Below, piece by piece: positions 56,184 through 64,000 of a stretch of DNA of 64,000 nucleotides (its first letter is position 1; every line of letters begins with the position of its first letter). Under the pieces are notes generated by a model that made no database searches, had not been told where the DNA came from, and saw only the letters and a program-made list of their open reading frames with translations. The position numbers and the translations under genes were made by a program. Origin of the DNA: Nonomuraea pusilla (lineage in GTDB: Bacteria > Actinomycetota > Actinomycetes > Streptosporangiales > Streptosporangiaceae); assembly GCF_900109355.1 (NCBI RefSeq), contig NZ_FOBF01000016.1, forward strand, positions 155,898 to 219,897. The letters are read 5' to 3'.

Positions 56184-59009
56184 ATGACCGAGGGGTACGC
56201 CACCGCGATCCGTCTCATCGAGGCGGCCAGGCGCGACGACGCCACCACGCTCGAACTCACCAACCTCGACCTGGAGAGCCTGCCGGAGACCCTGGCCGGG
56301 CTCACCGGCCTGACCACGCTCCACCTCGGCGGCAACCGGCTGACCAGGCTGCCCGACTGGCTGCGCCGCCTCACCGGGCTGACCAGGCTCTCCCTCTACG
56401 TCAACCAGCTCACCGCCCTGCCCGACTGGCTGGGCGACCTCACCGGCCTGACCCGGCTGTCGCTGGGCGGCAACCAGCTCAAGTCGCTGCCCGACTCGCT
56501 CGGCCGGCTCACCCGGCTGACCACGCTCTCCCTGTACGACAACCAGCTCACCACCCTGCCCGACTCGCTCGGCGACCTGGTGCACCTGACCAGCCTGTCC
56601 CTGAGCGGCAACCAGCTCAGCGCGCTGCCCGAGTCGCTGGGCGGCCTGGTCAACCTCGTCGAGCTCGACCTCGGCTTCAACCGGCTGCGCACGCTGCCCG
56701 AGTCGCTGGGCGCGCTGACCAGGCTGGAGACGTTCGTCCTCGAAGGCAACGACCTGGTCAGCCCGCCCAAGGAGATCTGCGCGTCCGGCACCGTGGCGGT
56801 GCTGGCGTTCCTGCGCGCGCTGGCGCGCGGCGGCGAGGAGCAGTGGTCGTCCAAGATGCTCGTGGTCGGCGAGGCCGCCGTCGGCAAGACCACCGTCACC
56901 AAGGCGCTGTGCGGCCTGGCGTACGACCCGAGCGAGCCGCAGACCCACGGCGTCCACGTCGATCCGCTCGATCTGCGCCACCCCGAGCACCCCGACGTCA
57001 CCATGCGGCTCAACCTGTGGGACTTCGGCGGCCAGCTCGAGTACCGCGCCACCCAGCGCTTCTACCTCACCGACCGCTCGCTGTTCCTGCTGGTGTGGAA
57101 CAGCAGGCGCGGCTGGCGGGTCGGCGGCCAGGTCGAGGAGTGGCTGCAGGCCATCACGAACGTCGCCCCGTCCTCCCCCGTCGTGATCGTCGCGACGCAC
57201 TGCACGGAGTCGGTCGCCGACCTGGACGAGGCCGACCTGCGCCGCCGCTACCCCCGCATCACCAACATCCTGCGGGTGGACTGCCGGGACGGCACCGGCA
57301 TCGCCGAGCTGCGCGAGGAGATCAGGCGCCGGGCGGCCGACCTGCCGCTGATGGGCCGCCGCTGGCCCGCCACCTGGGCGGGGGGCGCCCGCCGCCTGGC
57401 CGCCGAGCCCGGCCGCTACATCACCACCCATCGGGCCGAGCTCCTCATGGCCGAGGCCGGCATGGACGACCCCGTGGAGCGCAGGGCGCTGCTGAACGCG
57501 CTGCACGACCGCGGCCAGATCCTCCACTTCGCCAACGACCCCGAGCTGCGCTACACCGTCGTCCTGGAGCCGACCTGGGTCGACGCCCTGATCACCCGGG
57601 TGCTCGACAGCCAGGAGGTCGTGGACCGGGGCGGCCTGCTCAGCCGCGCCCACCGGGCCGAGCTCTGGCGCGACCTGGACGACCCCGGCCTGGGCGAGAC
57701 GCTCACCGCCCTGATGGAGCGGTTCGACCTGGCGTACCGCACCGACGCGCCGGGCCAGGACGACGTGGCCCTCGTCGTCGAACGCCTGCCCGCGGGCGCC
57801 CCCGCCGAGCTGCCCGTCACCTGGCGGCAGGCGCTCGACGTGCCCGGCGCCACCGAGCTGCGCATCACGTACAAGCTGTCGTCGCGGCAGGCGGGCATCC
57901 CGTCCTGGTTCATCGCGAGGGAGCACCGGTTCACGACGGGTGTCGCGTGGGCGCGCGGCGTGCTCCTGCGCCACCACCACGGCCCCGGCCACGCGGCGAT
58001 GGCGCTCCTGGAGGACGACGACCGCGCCCAGCCGACGATCCGGCTGACCGTGCGGGGCGTCGAACCGCACGCCTTCTACTCGATCCTGCACGAAGGGTTC
58101 ACCGGCATCCTGGCCGAGCGCTACCCCGGCCTCGGGGTGCAGCAGCTCATCCCCTGCGTCTGCGACGGGCCGCCGGGGCCGCCCTGCTCGTACGAGTTCG
58201 ACCACGCCGCCGCGCTGCGGGCCCTGGAGCGCGGCGTGGGGCTGCAGTGCCAGCAGTCGCTGAGCACCGTCGATCCGCGCACGCTGCTGCTCGGGCTGCG
58301 GCCCGTCCCGCTGGAGCGCACGCTCGCGGAGATCCAGCGGGACCTCGGGCAGCTCGCCGAGACGGCGGGACGCATCGAGGTGTCGCAGCTGCACGTCCTC
58401 GACACCGTCCGCGACCTGCTGCGCCACCGCGCCGAGCAGGGCGTGCGCTGCCCCAGCATCTTCACCGTGACGCGAACCGGGTTCCTGCGCTACGAGCTGC
58501 GCCTGTACTGCGAGCAGCCGGAGGCGCCGCACCCGCTGCCCGACGACGCCGGCGTGTACGAGCTGCGGCGCATCCCCGACTGGCTGCGCGCGTACGCCCC
58601 CTACCTGCGGCTGCTGCTGTCGGGGCTGCGGTTCGCGCTGCCTCTCGTCGGCCCCGCGCTGACCGGCCTGGCCGGGGTGGCGCTGTCGGCGGCCGACGAG
58701 GGGCGGCTGGAGCTGTCGTGCCGGCTGCTGGACCGGCTCGCCGGGCCGCCGCAGGACCAGACCGACGGGCTGCTCGACCCGGCGCACGCGAGCCGGCCGC
58801 GTACCAGCGCGGATTTCGCGCGGCTGCGGCAGGCGCTGCTGGCGCTCGACCCGTCGGGCGAGTGGGGCGGGCTGCGCGAGCGCGAGCTGCCGGAGAACCG
58901 GGGCGTGGCGTACCTGTGCCACCAGCACCGGGAGGCTCTGCGCTACCCGGCCCGCACCCCGCTGGAGCCGCCCGCCCCGCGCCGGGAGGGCGGCGGGCCG
59001 GGCGGCTGA
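56184..59009 (+). CDS. Roco protein: LRR-Roc-COR GTPase
   Basis: 941 residues. Residues about 1-39 are a helical lead-in; about 40-198 are seven 23-residue leucine-rich repeats with the LPDSL/LPESL core. The Roc GTPase follows: G1 GEAAVGKT near 230, G3 DFGGQ near 280, and a non-standard G4, THCTES near 338, in place of THxD. Residues about 400-620 are a COR-like dimerisation domain, and the C-terminal third is a further helical region with a hydrophobic stretch near 810-835. A bacterial relative of LRRK2; the role is unknown. Confidence 0.9.
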   Translation: MTEGYATAIRLIEAARRDDATTLELTNLDLESLPETLAGLTGLTTLHLGGNRLTRLPDWLRRLTGLTRLSLYVNQLTALPDWLGDLTGLTRLSLGGNQLKSLPDSLGRLTRLTTLSLYDNQLTTLPDSLGDLVHLTSLSLSGNQLSALPESLGGLVNLVELDLGFNRLRTLPESLGALTRLETFVLEGNDLVSPPKEICASGTVAVLAFLRALARGGEEQWSSKMLVVGEAAVGKTTVTKALCGLAYDPSEPQTHGVHVDPLDLRHPEHPDVTMRLNLWDFGGQLEYRATQRFYLTDRSLFLLVWNSRRGWRVGGQVEEWLQAITNVAPSSPVVIVATHCTESVADLDEADLRRRYPRITNILRVDCRDGTGIAELREEIRRRAADLPLMGRRWPATWAGGARRLAAEPGRYITTHRAELLMAEAGMDDPVERRALLNALHDRGQILHFANDPELRYTVVLEPTWVDALITRVLDSQEVVDRGGLLSRAHRAELWRDLDDPGLGETLTALMERFDLAYRTDAPGQDDVALVVERLPAGAPAELPVTWRQALDVPGATELRITYKLSSRQAGIPSWFIAREHRFTTGVAWARGVLLRHHHGPGHAAMALLEDDDRAQPTIRLTVRGVEPHAFYSILHEGFTGILAERYPGLGVQQLIPCVCDGPPGPPCSYEFDHAAALRALERGVGLQCQQSLSTVDPRTLLLGLRPVPLERTLAEIQRDLGQLAETAGRIEVSQLHVLDTVRDLLRHRAEQGVRCPSIFTVTRTGFLRYELRLYCEQPEAPHPLPDDAGVYELRRIPDWLRAYAPYLRLLLSGLRFALPLVGPALTGLAGVALSAADEGRLELSCRLLDRLAGPPQDQTDGLLDPAHASRPRTSADFARLRQALLALDPSGEWGGLRERELPENRGVAYLCHQHREALRYPARTPLEPPAPRREGGGPGG

Positions 59010-59119
59010 GGCTTGCCTTTGACGTGCGCGTCAGGGGTTACGGTCGCCCGGCTCTCACGGGAGCCCCGGCGGCGCGCCGCCGCCGGGACCCGACGACGCC
59101 GACGCCGAGGAAACGCCCC

Positions 59120-60205
59120 ATGTCGCACGAATCCCGCCCGCACGACTCCCGCCCGCACACCGCCCGCCCGCACGACTCCCGCCCGCACACCGCCCGGCCG
59201 GGCGTCTCCCGTGAGGTGCGGCTCGCCGCCGTGCCCGACGGGCTGCCGCGGCCCGAGCACTTCGAGGTCGCCGAGGCCCCGCTGCCCGAGCCCGCCCCCG
59301 GGCAGGCGCTGGTCCGCAACCGCTTCTTCCACGTCTTCGCCGCGCTGCGCACCCTGATCGGCGGCCTGCAGGGCGCGCCGCTCCCGCCGCTGCGGCCCGG
59401 CGACACTCTGATCGGCCCCGCCGTCGGCGAGGTGGTCTCCGCGCCGGACGGCGCCGCCCTGCGCCCCGGCGACCTGGTCCTCCACGGGCAGGGCTGGCGC
59501 GAGTACGCGGCCGTGCCGGTGGAGCGGTGCGTGCCGCTGGGCGACGCGCTGCCCGACCCGGCCGCCCACCTGTCGAAGGGCTGGATCGCGTACGCGGCGC
59601 TCGCGCTGAACGCCCGGGTCAGGCCCGGCGACACCGTCTTCGTGTCGGGCGGCGCCGGGGCCGTCGGGTCGATGGCCGGGCAGATCGCCCGGCTGCTCGG
59701 CGCCCGCAGGGTGGTCGGCGGCACCGGCTCACCGGAGAAGGCCGCCCGCATGCTGGACGAGCTCGGGTACGACGCGGTCGTGCTGCGCGGCGGCGCGCCT
59801 ACGGCCGAGCAGCTCGCCGAGGCCGCCCCCGACGGCATCGACGTCCACCTGGACAACTCCGGCGGCGAGCAGCTGCGCGGCGCGCTCGCGGCGGCCCGGC
59901 CCGACGCGCGGTTCGTCCTGGTGGGGGCGCTGTCGGGGCAGCTCTCCGAGCGGGGCACGGGCGGCTCGGCCCCGGTGGAGCTGGACACGTACCAGCTGAT
60001 CCTGAAGAGGGTCACGGTGCGCGGCCTCAGCGCGCCCGACGACCCGGAGGAGCAGGCGCGGTGGACCGAGCGGTTCGGCGGGTGGCTGCGCTCCGGCGAG
60101 ATCGTCTTCCCCCACGTCCGCGTTCCCGGCATCGATCAGGCGCCGCGCGCGTTGCACGAGGTGTTCACGGGGCGGCACTTCGGCGCCGTCCTCGTGGAGG
60201 TGTGA
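59120..60205 (+). CDS. Zinc-free MDR oxidoreductase (quinone reductase/enoyl reductase type)
   Basis: 361 residues. After an unusual N-terminal Arg/His/Ser/Pro repeat tract (SRPHTARPHD-like, about residues 5-28), the MDR fold begins: GHGQGWREY, ALALNARVRPGDTVFVSGGAGAVGSMAGQIARLLG (Rossmann motif GGAGAVG). No zinc-binding Cys/His. Closest in look to leukotriene-B4/2-alkenal reductases using NADPH. It starts 110 bp after the Roco gene, same strand, so cotranscription is possible but unproven. Confidence 0.85.
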   Translation: MSHESRPHDSRPHTARPHDSRPHTARPGVSREVRLAAVPDGLPRPEHFEVAEAPLPEPAPGQALVRNRFFHVFAALRTLIGGLQGAPLPPLRPGDTLIGPAVGEVVSAPDGAALRPGDLVLHGQGWREYAAVPVERCVPLGDALPDPAAHLSKGWIAYAALALNARVRPGDTVFVSGGAGAVGSMAGQIARLLGARRVVGGTGSPEKAARMLDELGYDAVVLRGGAPTAEQLAEAAPDGIDVHLDNSGGEQLRGALAAARPDARFVLVGALSGQLSERGTGGSAPVELDTYQLILKRVTVRGLSAPDDPEEQARWTERFGGWLRSGEIVFPHVRVPGIDQAPRALHEVFTGRHFGAVLVEV

Positions 60206-60231
60206 GGACCGCCGTGGAGAGGTGAGACGGG

Positions 60232-60645
60232 ATGCGGATCGGCGACGCGGCCGCCGCCGCGGGCACCACCCCGCGCGCGCTGCGCTTCTACGAGGAGCGG
60301 GGGCTGCTGACGCCGCCGTCGCGCACGGCGGCCGGGCAGCGCGAGTACGGGCCGCGCGAGGTGGCCCGCGTCCGCGTCATCAGGGAGCTGCTGTCGCTGG
60401 GGCTGACCGTCGAGGACGTCCGGCACGTCGCCGACCGCCTGGACCTCCTCGACGTGGATCTGCGGCCCCCGTCCGGGCCCGGGTGCGAGCGGGGCAGCGG
60501 CGTCGCGGAGCGCCGCGTCGCCGCGCTGGACGCGGAGATCGCCCGGCTGACGCGCCTACGCGACCGTCTCGCCTCCCTCGTCGCCCCGCCGCCGAAGGCC
60601 GTGCTGGACGCGGACTCAACAGGTTCTCAACACGCCCGGTCCTAA
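60232..60645 (+). CDS. MerR-family transcriptional regulator
   Basis: 137 residues. The N-terminal helix-turn-helix reads GDAAAAAGTTPRALRFYEERGLL with the MerR wing TAAGQREYGPREVARVRVI; a coiled dimerisation helix and short C-terminal effector region follow, with a single Cys (GPGCERG). No clear metal-binding Cys set. It is 26 bp downstream of the MDR gene and probably regulates that oxidoreductase. Confidence 0.9.
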   Translation: MRIGDAAAAAGTTPRALRFYEERGLLTPPSRTAAGQREYGPREVARVRVIRELLSLGLTVEDVRHVADRLDLLDVDLRPPSGPGCERGSGVAERRVAALDAEIARLTRLRDRLASLVAPPPKAVLDADSTGSQHARS

Positions 60646-60680
60646 CGTCCTCCCATACCGACCGACAAGGGGAGGAACCC

Positions 60681-61025
60681 ATGAGGACCATCACGAGGAT
60701 CGGCACGGCGGTCGCGGCGGGCGCCATCGCACTCGGCGCCCTCGGCGCGGCCCCCGCGCAGGCCGACGGCCAGGCCACCACGGGCGCTCAGACCACCGCG
60801 GCGGCTTCGGCGGCGCTCGGCGGCTGCGCCGCCGTCAAGCACTGGACGGGCCGGGTGACCCAGAGCGTCAGGGTGACGAACAACTGCAGCTACACCATCT
60901 CGTTCCAGGTCAAGCGGCGCGGCCCGGACCCGAGGTGCACCGTGCTCGCCCCGCACCGCTCCGCCACCGCGCAGTGGAGCCGCTGGGGCGCCCAGTGGCA
61001 GGGCATCCGCTGGAACTGCGCCTGA
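60681..61025 (+). CDS. Small secreted protein
   Basis: 114 residues with a clear signal peptide (TRIGTAVAAGAIALGALGAAPAQA). The mature part has four Cys (GGCAAV, NNCSYT, PRCTVL, RWNCA), probably two disulfides, and a Trp-rich C-terminus (QWSRWGAQWQGIRW). It resembles small actinobacterial secreted beta-proteins of unknown function. Good SD (GGGGAGGA) 5' of the ATG. Confidence 0.82.
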   Translation: MRTITRIGTAVAAGAIALGALGAAPAQADGQATTGAQTTAAASAALGGCAAVKHWTGRVTQSVRVTNNCSYTISFQVKRRGPDPRCTVLAPHRSATAQWSRWGAQWQGIRWNCA

Positions 61026-61053
61026 CCCGTCACCGCACGGGGGCGGAGACGGC

Positions 61054-61086
61054 GAAGCCCGCCCGGGGTGACCCCGGGCGGGCTTC
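61054..61086. terminator. Shared terminator between the secreted-protein gene and ilvC
   Basis: GAAGCCCGCCCGGGG pairs with CCCCGGGCGGGCTTC around TGA, a 15-bp stem. On the minus strand it follows ilvC by 35 bp. It is symmetrical and lies between convergent genes. Confidence 0.8.
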
Positions 61087-61120
61087 CCGCACGACCGACC
61101 GGCCTCGGAGCGGCCAGGGC

Positions 61121-62113
61121 TCAGCCCTTGAGCCAGCTCATCATCGGGCGCAGCGTGGCGCCCGTCTTCTCGATCGGGTTCTCGGCCAGCTCCTCGCGGT
61201 AGCGGCTGAACTCCTTCTGGCCGCCGTCGAACTCGGCGACGAGCTCCCTGGCGAAGGTGCCGTCCTGGATCTCACCCAGGATGCGGCGCATCTCCTTCCT
61301 GGTCTCGTCGGTGATGACGCGCGGGCCGCGCGTGTAGCCGCCGTACTCGGCGGTGTCGGACACCGACCAGTACATCTTGGAGATGCCGCCCTCGTACATG
61401 AGGTCGACGATCAGCTTCATCTCGTGCAGGCACTCGAAGTAGGCGACCTCAGGCTGGTAGCCGGCCTCGATCAGGGTCTCGAAGCCCGCCTTGATCAGCT
61501 CGGACACGCCGCCGCACAGCACGGCCTGCTCGCCGAACAGGTCGGTCTCGGTCTCCTCGGTGAAGGTGGTGCGCAGCGCGCCGGCGCGGGTGCCGCCGAT
61601 GCCCTTCGCGTACGACAGGGCGAGGTCGAGCGCCCGGCCGGAGGCGTCCTTCTCGACGGCGACGAGACACGGCACGCCGCGGCCGGCCTCGAACTGGCGG
61701 CGGACCAGGTGGCCCGGACCCTTCGGGGCGACCATGCAGACGTCGACGCCCTCGGGCGCCTCGATGAGGCCGTAGCGGATGTTCAGGCCGTGGCCGAAGA
61801 ACAGGGCGTCGCCCTCGACGAGGTTCGGGGCGACGTGCTCGGCGTACAGGTGGCGCTGGATGTGGTCCGGCGCGAGGATCATCGTGAGGTCGGCCTCCTC
61901 GACCGCCTCGGACGGCGTGAGCACCCGAAGGCCGTCGTTCTCGGCCTTCTCGCGGCTCTTGGACCCCTCGGGCAGGCCGACGCGGACGTCGACACCCGAG
62001 TCACGCAGGGAGAGCGCGTGGGCGTGGCCCTGGCTGCCGTACCCCAGCACGGCCACGTGGCGTCCCTGGATGATCGACAGGTCGGCCTGGTCGTCGTAGT
62101 AGATCTCGGTCAC
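61121..62113 (-). CDS. ilvC: Ketol-acid reductoisomerase
   Basis: 330 residues from GTG 62111-62113 (MTEIYYDDQADLS). IlvC isomerises and reduces acetolactate/acetohydroxybutyrate with NADPH in valine/isoleucine synthesis. GYGSQGHAHALSLRDSG is the Rossmann/NADPH motif; the metal-binding Glu and Asp motifs appear in DLFGEQAVLCGG and ECLHEMKLIVDLMYEGG. Short class I type. It starts 14 bp after ilvN ends, the typical ilvBNC operon order. Confidence 0.97.
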   Translation of the reverse strand: MTEIYYDDQADLSIIQGRHVAVLGYGSQGHAHALSLRDSGVDVRVGLPEGSKSREKAENDGLRVLTPSEAVEEADLTMILAPDHIQRHLYAEHVAPNLVEGDALFFGHGLNIRYGLIEAPEGVDVCMVAPKGPGHLVRRQFEAGRGVPCLVAVEKDASGRALDLALSYAKGIGGTRAGALRTTFTEETETDLFGEQAVLCGGVSELIKAGFETLIEAGYQPEVAYFECLHEMKLIVDLMYEGGISKMYWSVSDTAEYGGYTRGPRVITDETRKEMRRILGEIQDGTFARELVAEFDGGQKEFSRYREELAENPIEKTGATLRPMMSWLKG

Positions 62114-62127
62114 TTGCTCAAAACCTT

Positions 62128-62652
62128 TCAGGCGGTACGGTCCAGTGCCCTGAGGGACCGGTCGGTGATGGAACGGGCGCCGCGGCCGATGGCCACCATG
62201 CCCGACTGGACGAGTTCTTTGATCCCGAACGGCTCGAGGACCTTCACGAAGGCCTCCAGCTTGTCGGGGGTGCCGGTGACCTCGATGGTCACGGCGTCGG
62301 ACGCGACGTCCACGCAGCGGGCGCGGAAGAGCTGCACGAGTTCGAGGACGTGGCTGCGGTTGTCCGCGTCGGCCTTGACCTTGATCAGCATCAGCTCCCG
62401 CTGCACGGACTGCGACGGGTCGAGCTCCACGATCTTCAGGATGTTCACCAGCTTGTTGAGCTGCTTGGTCACCTGCTCCAGCGGGAGCTCCTCGACGCTG
62501 ACGACGATCGTCATGCGGGAGATGTCGTCGTGCTCGGTGGGCCCGACGGCCAGCGAGTCGATGTTGAACCCACGCCGGCTGAACAGCGAGGACACCCGCG
62601 CCAGCACACCCGGCTTGTTCTCCACGAGCACCGACAGCGTGTGTCTGCTCAT
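62128..62652 (-). CDS. ilvN: Acetolactate synthase small (regulatory) subunit
   Basis: 174 residues from ATG 62650-62652 (MSRHTLSVLVENKPGVLARV). The N-terminal ACT domain binds valine for feedback inhibition of IlvB; the C-terminal ALS_ss_C domain follows. It starts on the ilvB stop (4-bp ATGA overlap), so the subunits are coupled. An upstream in-frame ATG at 62665-62667 is less likely. Confidence 0.96.
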   Translation of the reverse strand: MSRHTLSVLVENKPGVLARVSSLFSRRGFNIDSLAVGPTEHDDISRMTIVVSVEELPLEQVTKQLNKLVNILKIVELDPSQSVQRELMLIKVKADADNRSHVLELVQLFRARCVDVASDAVTIEVTGTPDKLEAFVKVLEPFGIKELVQSGMVAIGRGARSITDRSLRALDRTA

Positions 62653-64000
62653 TCCTCGTTCTCCCACTTCGGCGCCATGTCACGGGCGATCTTGATGTCG
62701 TCGTTGCTGGTGCCTGCCGCGACCATGGGCCAGACCATGGCGTCCTCGTGGACGACGAAGTCGACCACGACGGGCACGTCGTTGATCTCCATGGCCTTCC
62801 TGATGGTCGCGTCCACGTCCTCGGGACGCTCGCACCGCAGGCCAACACAACCATAGGCGTCCGCGAGCTTCACGAAGTCCGGGATGCGGCGCGCCGTCTG
62901 CAGGTTGGTGTTGGAGTACCGCTGGTCGTAGAAGAGCGTCTGCCACTGCCTGACCATGCCGAGGTTGCCGTTGTTGATGACGGCGACCTTGATCGGCACG
63001 CCCTCCAGGGCGCAGGTGGCGAGTTCCTGGTTGGTCATCTGGAAGCAGCCGTCGCCGTCGATGGCCCACACGATCGCGTCGGGCCGGCCCATCTTGGCGC
63101 CCATCGCGGCCGGGACGGCGAAGCCCATCGTGCCGGCGCCGCCGGAGTTGATGAACGTGCCCGGGTTCTCGTACGACACGAACTGCGACGCCCACATCTG
63201 GTGCTGACCGACCCCGGCCACGTAGTACGCGTCGGGCCCGGCGATGGCGCTGAGCCGCTCCATGACGTACTGCGGGGCGAGGGAGCCGTCCTCGAAGGTG
63301 TCGTACCCGAGCGGGTACGTCTCCTTGTAGCCGTTGAGGAGGGTCCACCACTCGGTGTAGTCGCCCTTCTCGCCCGACGCCTCGACGGCGGCGATGAGGT
63401 CGGCGAGGACCTCCTTGCAGTCGCCCACGATCGGCACGTCGGCGTGGCGGTTCTTGGAGATCTCCGCCGGGTCGATGTCGGCGTGGACGACCTTCGCGTG
63501 CGGCGCGAAGGACGAAAGCTCGCCGGTGACCCGGTCGTCGAAGCGCACGCCCAGGCCGATGAGCAGGTCGGACTTCTGCAGCGCGCCGACCGCGGACACG
63601 CTGCCGTGCATGCCCGGCATGCCCATGTGCTGCGGGTGGCTGTCGGGGAACGTGCCACGCGCCATCAGCGTCGTCACGACCGGGATGCCGGTCAGCTCGG
63701 CCAGGCGCAGCAGCTCCGCCGACGCGCGCGCCTTGTGGACGCCGCCGCCGACGTACAGCACCGGCCGCTTCGCCTCGGCGATCAGCTTGGCCGCCTCGCG
63801 GATCTGCTTCGAATGCGGCTTGGTCACCGGCCGGTAGCCGGGCAGCTGCATCGTCGGCGGCCAGCTGAAGTCCGTCTCGGCCTGCAGGGCGTCCTTGGAG
63901 ATGTCCACCAGCACCGGCCCGGGACGGCCCGTCGAGGCGATGTGGAACGCCTCGGCGATGGTCCGGGCGATGTCGGCGGGGTCGGTCACCAGGAAGTTGT
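62649..64000 (-). CDS. ilvB: Acetolactate synthase large subunit (5' end outside window)
   Basis: The visible 450 residues cover the central and C-terminal domains of the ThDP-dependent IlvB; the coding frame runs off the right edge. The FAD-binding-domain linker (GIPVVTTLMARGTFPDSH), and the ThDP/Mg motif GDGCFQMTNQELATC...NNGNLGMVRQW are present. It condenses two pyruvates, or pyruvate and 2-ketobutyrate. First visible gene of the ilvBNC operon; any leader peptide lies beyond the window. Confidence 0.97.
   Translation of the reverse strand, partial: NFLVTDPADIARTIAEAFHIASTGRPGPVLVDISKDALQAETDFSWPPTMQLPGYRPVTKPHSKQIREAAKLIAEAKRPVLYVGGGVHKARASAELLRLAELTGIPVVTTLMARGTFPDSHPQHMGMPGMHGSVSAVGALQKSDLLIGLGVRFDDRVTGELSSFAPHAKVVHADIDPAEISKNRHADVPIVGDCKEVLADLIAAVEASGEKGDYTEWWTLLNGYKETYPLGYDTFEDGSLAPQYVMERLSAIAGPDAYYVAGVGQHQMWASQFVSYENPGTFINSGGAGTMGFAVPAAMGAKMGRPDAIVWAIDGDGCFQMTNQELATCALEGVPIKVAVINNGNLGMVRQWQTLFYDQRYSNTNLQTARRIPDFVKLADAYGCVGLRCERPEDVDATIRKAMEINDVPVVVDFVVHEDAMVWPMVAAGTSNDDIKIARDMAPKWENEE

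Noticed and set aside
56090..60205. A 1371-codon open frame running through the Roco gene and into the MDR gene
   Set aside because: Its first two-thirds is a different frame from the Roco protein and reads as Arg/Pro/Gly-rich noise; only its last 361 codons are real and are reported as the MDR gene.

Overview
This window comes from a high-GC actinomycete. GC-rich third codon positions, many GTG and some TTG starts, an F420-pathway CofC, an NdgR-type IclR regulator next to leuCD, short-tailed HU and a cluster of Asp23-family proteins all point that way. The combination is typical of Streptosporangiaceae (Nonomuraea-like), but genus is inference from gene content, since no search was run. I saw no insertion sequence, prophage, CRISPR array or plasmid function; this looks like stable chromosome with a few accessory islets.

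Layout, left to right. 1-18.7 kb is a conserved housekeeping block: yceD (cut by the left edge), coaD, rsmD, recG, a DAK/FakA-like protein, rpmB, thiD, a proline-rich membrane protein, thiL, a stand-alone RAM-domain protein, a DUF3515 lipoprotein, ddl, gpsA, a PlsC-type acyltransferase, cofC, an MFS exporter, a small cold-shock-like protein, hup and leuDC. 18.7-30.9 kb holds ndgR, an acidic protein of unknown role, two identical tRNA-Glu genes, a NarL-type two-component system, a hydrolase, tRNA-Gln, an M3 peptidase, a PadR/MATE pair, gltX and an FAH-family enzyme. 31-34.3 kb is a tightly overlapping six-gene Asp23/AmaP-like envelope-stress operon followed by a small monooxygenase. 34.4-39 kb is accessory: an HD-domain enzyme, a secreted heparinase II/III-like lyase and an XRE-TPR regulator with a SLOG-fold partner.

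39-47.7 kb returns to amino-acid metabolism: cimA behind an apparent Leu/Ile leader-peptide attenuator, a DsbA-like thiol protein, an O-methyltransferase, ilvE, leuB, a c-di-AMP riboswitch with its NlpC/P60 hydrolase (apparently CTG-started), and serA. 47.9-61 kb contains an SseB-like protein, a PadR-ABC-FtsX operon, a DUF1707-FHA protein, a PBP4-type carboxypeptidase, map, a 941-residue Roco (LRR-Roc-COR) GTPase behind a 47-bp repeat array, a quinone-oxidoreductase-like enzyme, a MerR regulator and a small secreted protein. The right end is the ilvB-ilvN-ilvC operon, with ilvB cut by the edge.

Taken together the window carries much of branched-chain amino-acid synthesis (cimA, leuCD, leuB, ilvBN, ilvC, ilvE), plus serine synthesis and cell-wall enzymes (ddl, dacB, NlpC/P60). 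The most unusual items are the cimA leader, the CTG-started riboswitch gene, the Roco GTPase with its repeat-rich upstream region, the XRE/SLOG pair, and several perfect operator-like palindromes.
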